Of a DNA stretch of 14,971 bases, positions 12,447 through 14,971 are shown in pieces; within the stretch, counting starts at the first letter, position 1, and the number at the start of each line of letters is the position of its first letter. Both the position numbers and the translations under genes were made by a program. Source of the DNA: DASPMP01 sp035758925 (GTDB lineage: Bacteria; Gemmatimonadota; Gemmatimonadetes; Gemmatimonadales; Gemmatimonadaceae); NCBI GenBank assembly GCA_035758925.1, contig DASTVV010000163.1, positions 1-14,971 of the forward strand. Direction: 5' to 3'. A model generated the notes under the pieces. The model saw nothing but the letters and a program-made list of their open reading frames with translations, did no database searches and was not told the origin of the DNA.

Positions 12447-14470
12447 TCGTCGTCGGCGAGTTGTCGCTGTGGATCGCCCTGCTGATGGCGACCTGGTGCG
12501 CTACCGCATCGTTCGCGGGTGGCCACGGCAAACGCGCGGACCTGATCCTCAGTGGCGAACGCGCGTCGTTCATGGCATCCGCGTTCACGGCGCTCGCGGC
12601 GATCGGTCTCTGGACCGCGCTCCTGACGCGCGATTTCTCGCTCGCCTATGTGGCCAGCCAGATCAGCGCGAACATGCCGAACATCTATGTGTTCACCGCC
12701 TTCTGGAGTGGACAGGCGGGTTCGCTGCTCTTCTGGGCTTTGATTCTCTCGCTGTTCTCCGCCATCACGGTCTGGACGAATCGGGCGCGCAATCGGGAGC
12801 TGATGCCGTACGTGACGGGGACGCTGGCCGTCGTCCTGTTCTTCTTCCTCGCGACGACGGCTTTCAAGGCGAATCCGTTCTCGCGCCTGGACTGGCTGCC
12901 CGCCGATGGCCGCGGGATGAATCCGCAGCTCCAGAATCCCGGCATGGCGGTACATCCGCCGAACCTCTACCTCGGCTACGTCGCCACCGCGATTCCGTTC
13001 GCGTTCGCCATCGCGGCGCTGGTCACCCGCCGTCTGGATGCGGATTGGCTGGCGGCGGTACGCCGGTGGTCGCTGCTGTCGTGGTTCTTCCTCACGATCG
13101 GCATCGTTCTCGGCATGTGGTGGGCGTACGTCGAGCTCGGCTGGGGCGGCTACTGGGCGTGGGATCCCGTCGAAAACGCGTCGTTCCTGCCCTGGCTCAC
13201 GGGCACCGCGTTCCTGCACTCGATCATGATTCAGGAAAAGCGCGGCATGTTGCGCAAGTGGAACGTGACGCTCGTGGTGGTGACGTTCCTGCTGTCCATC
13301 CTGGGCACGTTCATCACGCGTAGCGGCATCATCGAGAGCGTGCACTCGTTCGCTCAGTCTCCGGTGGGCGTCTGGTTCGCCACGTTCCTCGTGGCATCGA
13401 TCGGCGTGACCGTGTACCTGGTGGCGACGCGCCTCAGCGACCTGGAGGCGAAGGCCGGGCTGGAAAGCATGGTCAGTCGCGAGGCCGCGTTCCTCTACAA
13501 CAACCTGCTCCTGGTGGGCATCGCGTTTTCGGTGCTGTGGGGAACGCTGTTCCCGATCCTCAGCGAGTGGGTGCGCGGCGAGAAGATCACGGTGGGCCCA
13601 CCGTTCTTCAACGCCGTCAACATTCCGCTGGGACTGCTGCTGCTGGCGCTGACGGGCATCGGCCCGCTCATCGCGTGGCGCAAGGCGTCGGTGTCCAATC
13701 TGCGGCGCCAGTTTCTCGCGCCGACCATCGCCGGCGTCGCCCTCGCGCTGCTGCTCGCCGCCCTTGGCATGCGCAATGGATACGCGCTCGTGTCGTACCT
13801 GCTCGCCGGGTTCGTGGCAGCCACGATCGTTCAGGAGTTCGCGAAGGGCATCGGCGCGCGGCGTTCGATTCATGGTGAGTCGCTGCCCAAGGCGTTCGTT
13901 CATCTCGTGTCGCGGAATCGCCGGCGCTATGGTGGCTACATCGTGCACGCCGGCATCGTGCTGCTGTTCGCTGCCTTTGCCGGCCTCGCCTTCCGCAAGG
14001 AGTTCGACGTCAGCCTGTCGGCGGGGCAGGTGTACCAGGCGACCGACCCATACGGGCGCACGTGGCGCTTCGTGAGCCAGGGTGTGTCGACGTCGGAGTC
14101 GCTGAACCGCGCCATCACCGGCGTCGCGCTCGAGACGTGGCGCGACGGCAAGCGCCTTGGCCTCATCAAGACCGAGAAGCGGCAGTATTTCGACTCGCAG
14201 GGTCGCCCCACGTTCGAGCCGTCCACCGAAGTTGGCATCCGGACGGAAGCCGGCCTGGATACATACGTGGTGCTGGCCGGCGTGCGCGACGAAGCCGCGG
14301 AGCTACGCATCACGTTCAACCCGCTGGTGGTGTGGGTGTGGATCGGCGGCGCGCTCATGACGCTTGGCGGCATCATCGTGATGTGGCCGCAGGCGGAGCG
14401 TCGCCGGCAATCGGGTTACGCGACCCAGCTTCGTCCGACCACGGTCCCGGAGACGGCCGGCGTCGCATGA
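12443..14470 (+). CDS. ccmF: Cytochrome c haem lyase subunit CcmF
   Basis: The 675-residue polytopic membrane protein is the core of the haem ligation complex that joins haem to reduced CxxCH apocytochromes at the periplasmic face. The WWD haem-handling motif reads GWGGYWAWDPVENASFLPWL (233-252). Histidines H171 (AVHPPNLYLGY), H259 (FLHSIM) and H301 (ESVHSF) align with E. coli CcmF H173, H261 and H303 at a constant offset of two. H502 in GYIVHAGIVLLF corresponds to the fourth ligand (E. coli H491). A large soluble domain is present at about 520-630, followed by a last membrane helix (VVWVWIGGALMTLGGIIVMW). All key residues for a working lyase are therefore present, in contrast to the variant CcmE. 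The start is GTG in a GTGA overlap with ccmE. The stop overlaps the next gene as ATGA, so the three are translationally coupled. Confidence 0.97.
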   Translation: MIVVGELSLWIALLMATWCATASFAGGHGKRADLILSGERASFMASAFTALAAIGLWTALLTRDFSLAYVASQISANMPNIYVFTAFWSGQAGSLLFWALILSLFSAITVWTNRARNRELMPYVTGTLAVVLFFFLATTAFKANPFSRLDWLPADGRGMNPQLQNPGMAVHPPNLYLGYVATAIPFAFAIAALVTRRLDADWLAAVRRWSLLSWFFLTIGIVLGMWWAYVELGWGGYWAWDPVENASFLPWLTGTAFLHSIMIQEKRGMLRKWNVTLVVVTFLLSILGTFITRSGIIESVHSFAQSPVGVWFATFLVASIGVTVYLVATRLSDLEAKAGLESMVSREAAFLYNNLLLVGIAFSVLWGTLFPILSEWVRGEKITVGPPFFNAVNIPLGLLLLALTGIGPLIAWRKASVSNLRRQFLAPTIAGVALALLLAALGMRNGYALVSYLLAGFVAATIVQEFAKGIGARRSIHGESLPKAFVHLVSRNRRRYGGYIVHAGIVLLFAAFAGLAFRKEFDVSLSAGQVYQATDPYGRTWRFVSQGVSTSESLNRAITGVALETWRDGKRLGLIKTEKRQYFDSQGRPTFEPSTEVGIRTEAGLDTYVVLAGVRDEAAELRITFNPLVVWVWIGGALMTLGGIIVMWPQAERRRQSGYATQLRPTTVPETAGVA

Positions 14471-14971
14471 TTTCCCGCAGGAGATGGCTGCAGGCGGTGG
14501 CTCTCGGGGTGGCGGCGGTCGCGCGAGACGGCGGCGCACAGCAGGCTGGCCCACCTCAGGCTGGCCCACCTCAGGGTGGCCCACCTCAGGGGCTCTCCGA
14601 TACCTCGAACCTGTTCGCGGGGATGGATCCGACCGCAGCACGTTCGGTGCGGCTGGCGCCCAAGCCCGGCGCGTCGCCATCGATGACCCCCGACGAGCGC
14701 GACGCGCTCGAGCACCGGATCAGGTGTCAGTGCGGCTGCACGCTGGACGTCTTCACGTGTCGGACCACCGACTTCTCCTGCCAGGTTTCGCCAGCCATGC
14801 ATCGCGACGTTCTCGCGCTGGTCGAGGGTGGACACAGCGCGCAGGAGATCCTCGACGCGTTCGTCAATGTCTACGGCGAACGCGCATTGATGGCGCCGAC
14901 AAAGACTGGTTTCAATCTCGTTGGATATATCCTGCCCGGCGCCGCCATCGCCGCCGGCGCCATTCTGCTCG
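14467..14971 (+). CDS. ccmH: CcmH-like cytochrome c maturation protein with five cysteines, C-terminus beyond the right edge
   Basis: 168 residues are visible. CcmH keeps the apocytochrome CxxCH cysteines reduced and works with CcmF in the periplasm. The family core is recognisable: ALEHRIRCQCGCTLDVFTC, then a conserved helix (SPAMHRDVLALVEGGHSAQEILDAFVNVYGERALMAP) and the start of a membrane helix (LVGYILPGAAIAAGAILL). The canonical LRCxxCxN redox motif is replaced by C87-x-C89-x-C91 with further cysteines at 98 and 105. The N-terminus has SRRRWLQ before a short hydrophobic stretch, resembling a twin-arginine signal. A low-complexity spacer with three AGPPQ-like units follows (27-41). It overlaps ccmF by 4 nt. 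The stop is not in the window. Confidence 0.88.
   Translation, partial: MISRRRWLQAVALGVAAVARDGGAQQAGPPQAGPPQGGPPQGLSDTSNLFAGMDPTAARSVRLAPKPGASPSMTPDERDALEHRIRCQCGCTLDVFTCRTTDFSCQVSPAMHRDVLALVEGGHSAQEILDAFVNVYGERALMAPTKTGFNLVGYILPGAAIAAGAILL
14542..14586 (+). repeat. Three tandem 15-bp repeats inside ccmH
   Basis: CAGGCTGGCCCACCT occurs twice exactly and once with a single change (third copy GGGT for GGCT), followed by a partial CAGG. It encodes a Gln/Ala/Gly/Pro/Pro pentapeptide repeat in the spacer between the signal region and the redox domain. Near-identity of the DNA units indicates recent slippage, so copy number may vary between strains. Confidence 0.9.

Noticed and set aside
12260..13948. 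Long minus-strand open frame opposite ccmF
   Set aside because: Arg/Gln/His-rich product typical of an antisense frame; ccmF with all key histidines is the real gene.

Overview
The window is a high-GC (roughly two-thirds G+C by eye) chromosomal segment from a Gram-negative-type bacterium. Protein character suggests Gemmatimonadota or a close relative: a System I cytochrome c assembly operon whose CcmE carries Cys in place of the haem-binding His, an M56 sensor peptidase with a large repeat domain, and several genes with no clear Shine-Dalgarno. This assignment is inference from family resemblance, not from a marker-gene comparison. I see no tRNA, rRNA, CRISPR array, insertion sequence or prophage. 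No gene-free stretch exceeds 300 bases.

Layout. (1) 1-1508: the start of a CheY/DivK-type response regulator (minus, cut by the left edge), a small YtxH-like membrane protein (plus), and an exported TPR protein resembling the RMDN family (minus). The last two genes converge and share a CTAG stop. (2) 1584-2918: an intact thymidine/pyrimidine-nucleoside phosphorylase. (3) 2966-6954: the most interesting part. A promoter is overlaid by two perfect 16-bp palindromes. It drives a secreted protein made of 34-residue M-S-S-D-Y-E repeats. Next come a third palindrome, a BlaI-family repressor, a BlaR1-type M56 metallopeptidase whose extracytoplasmic part consists of the same 34-residue repeats, and a small two-helix membrane protein. 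It looks like a complete peptidase-repressor signalling circuit in which sensor and main target share a repeat fold. (4) 6976-7108: a large composite inverted repeat containing a strong terminator hairpin between convergent transcription units. (5) 7135-11503 (all minus): enoyl-CoA hydratase, recF, a DUF721/DciA-like gene overlapping recF by 4 nt, and gyrB after a 168-nt gap, a replication and repair group. (6) 11651-14971 (plus): a DUF2279/YfiM-like small protein, then ccmE-ccmF-ccmH joined by 4-nt overlaps. The CcmE is the C-x3-Y variant and the CcmH has five cysteines around its active site, so the haem-handling chemistry is probably non-standard.

How the genes may work together. In the bla-like locus, known BlaR1/BlaI biology predicts that the membrane peptidase responds to a signal outside the cytoplasm, the BlaI dimer is inactivated, and all three operator boxes are released. 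This would raise the secreted repeat protein and the regulator pair together. The shared repeat suggests that the secreted protein binds the sensor, or the sensor's ligand, as feedback. That last step is a hypothesis.
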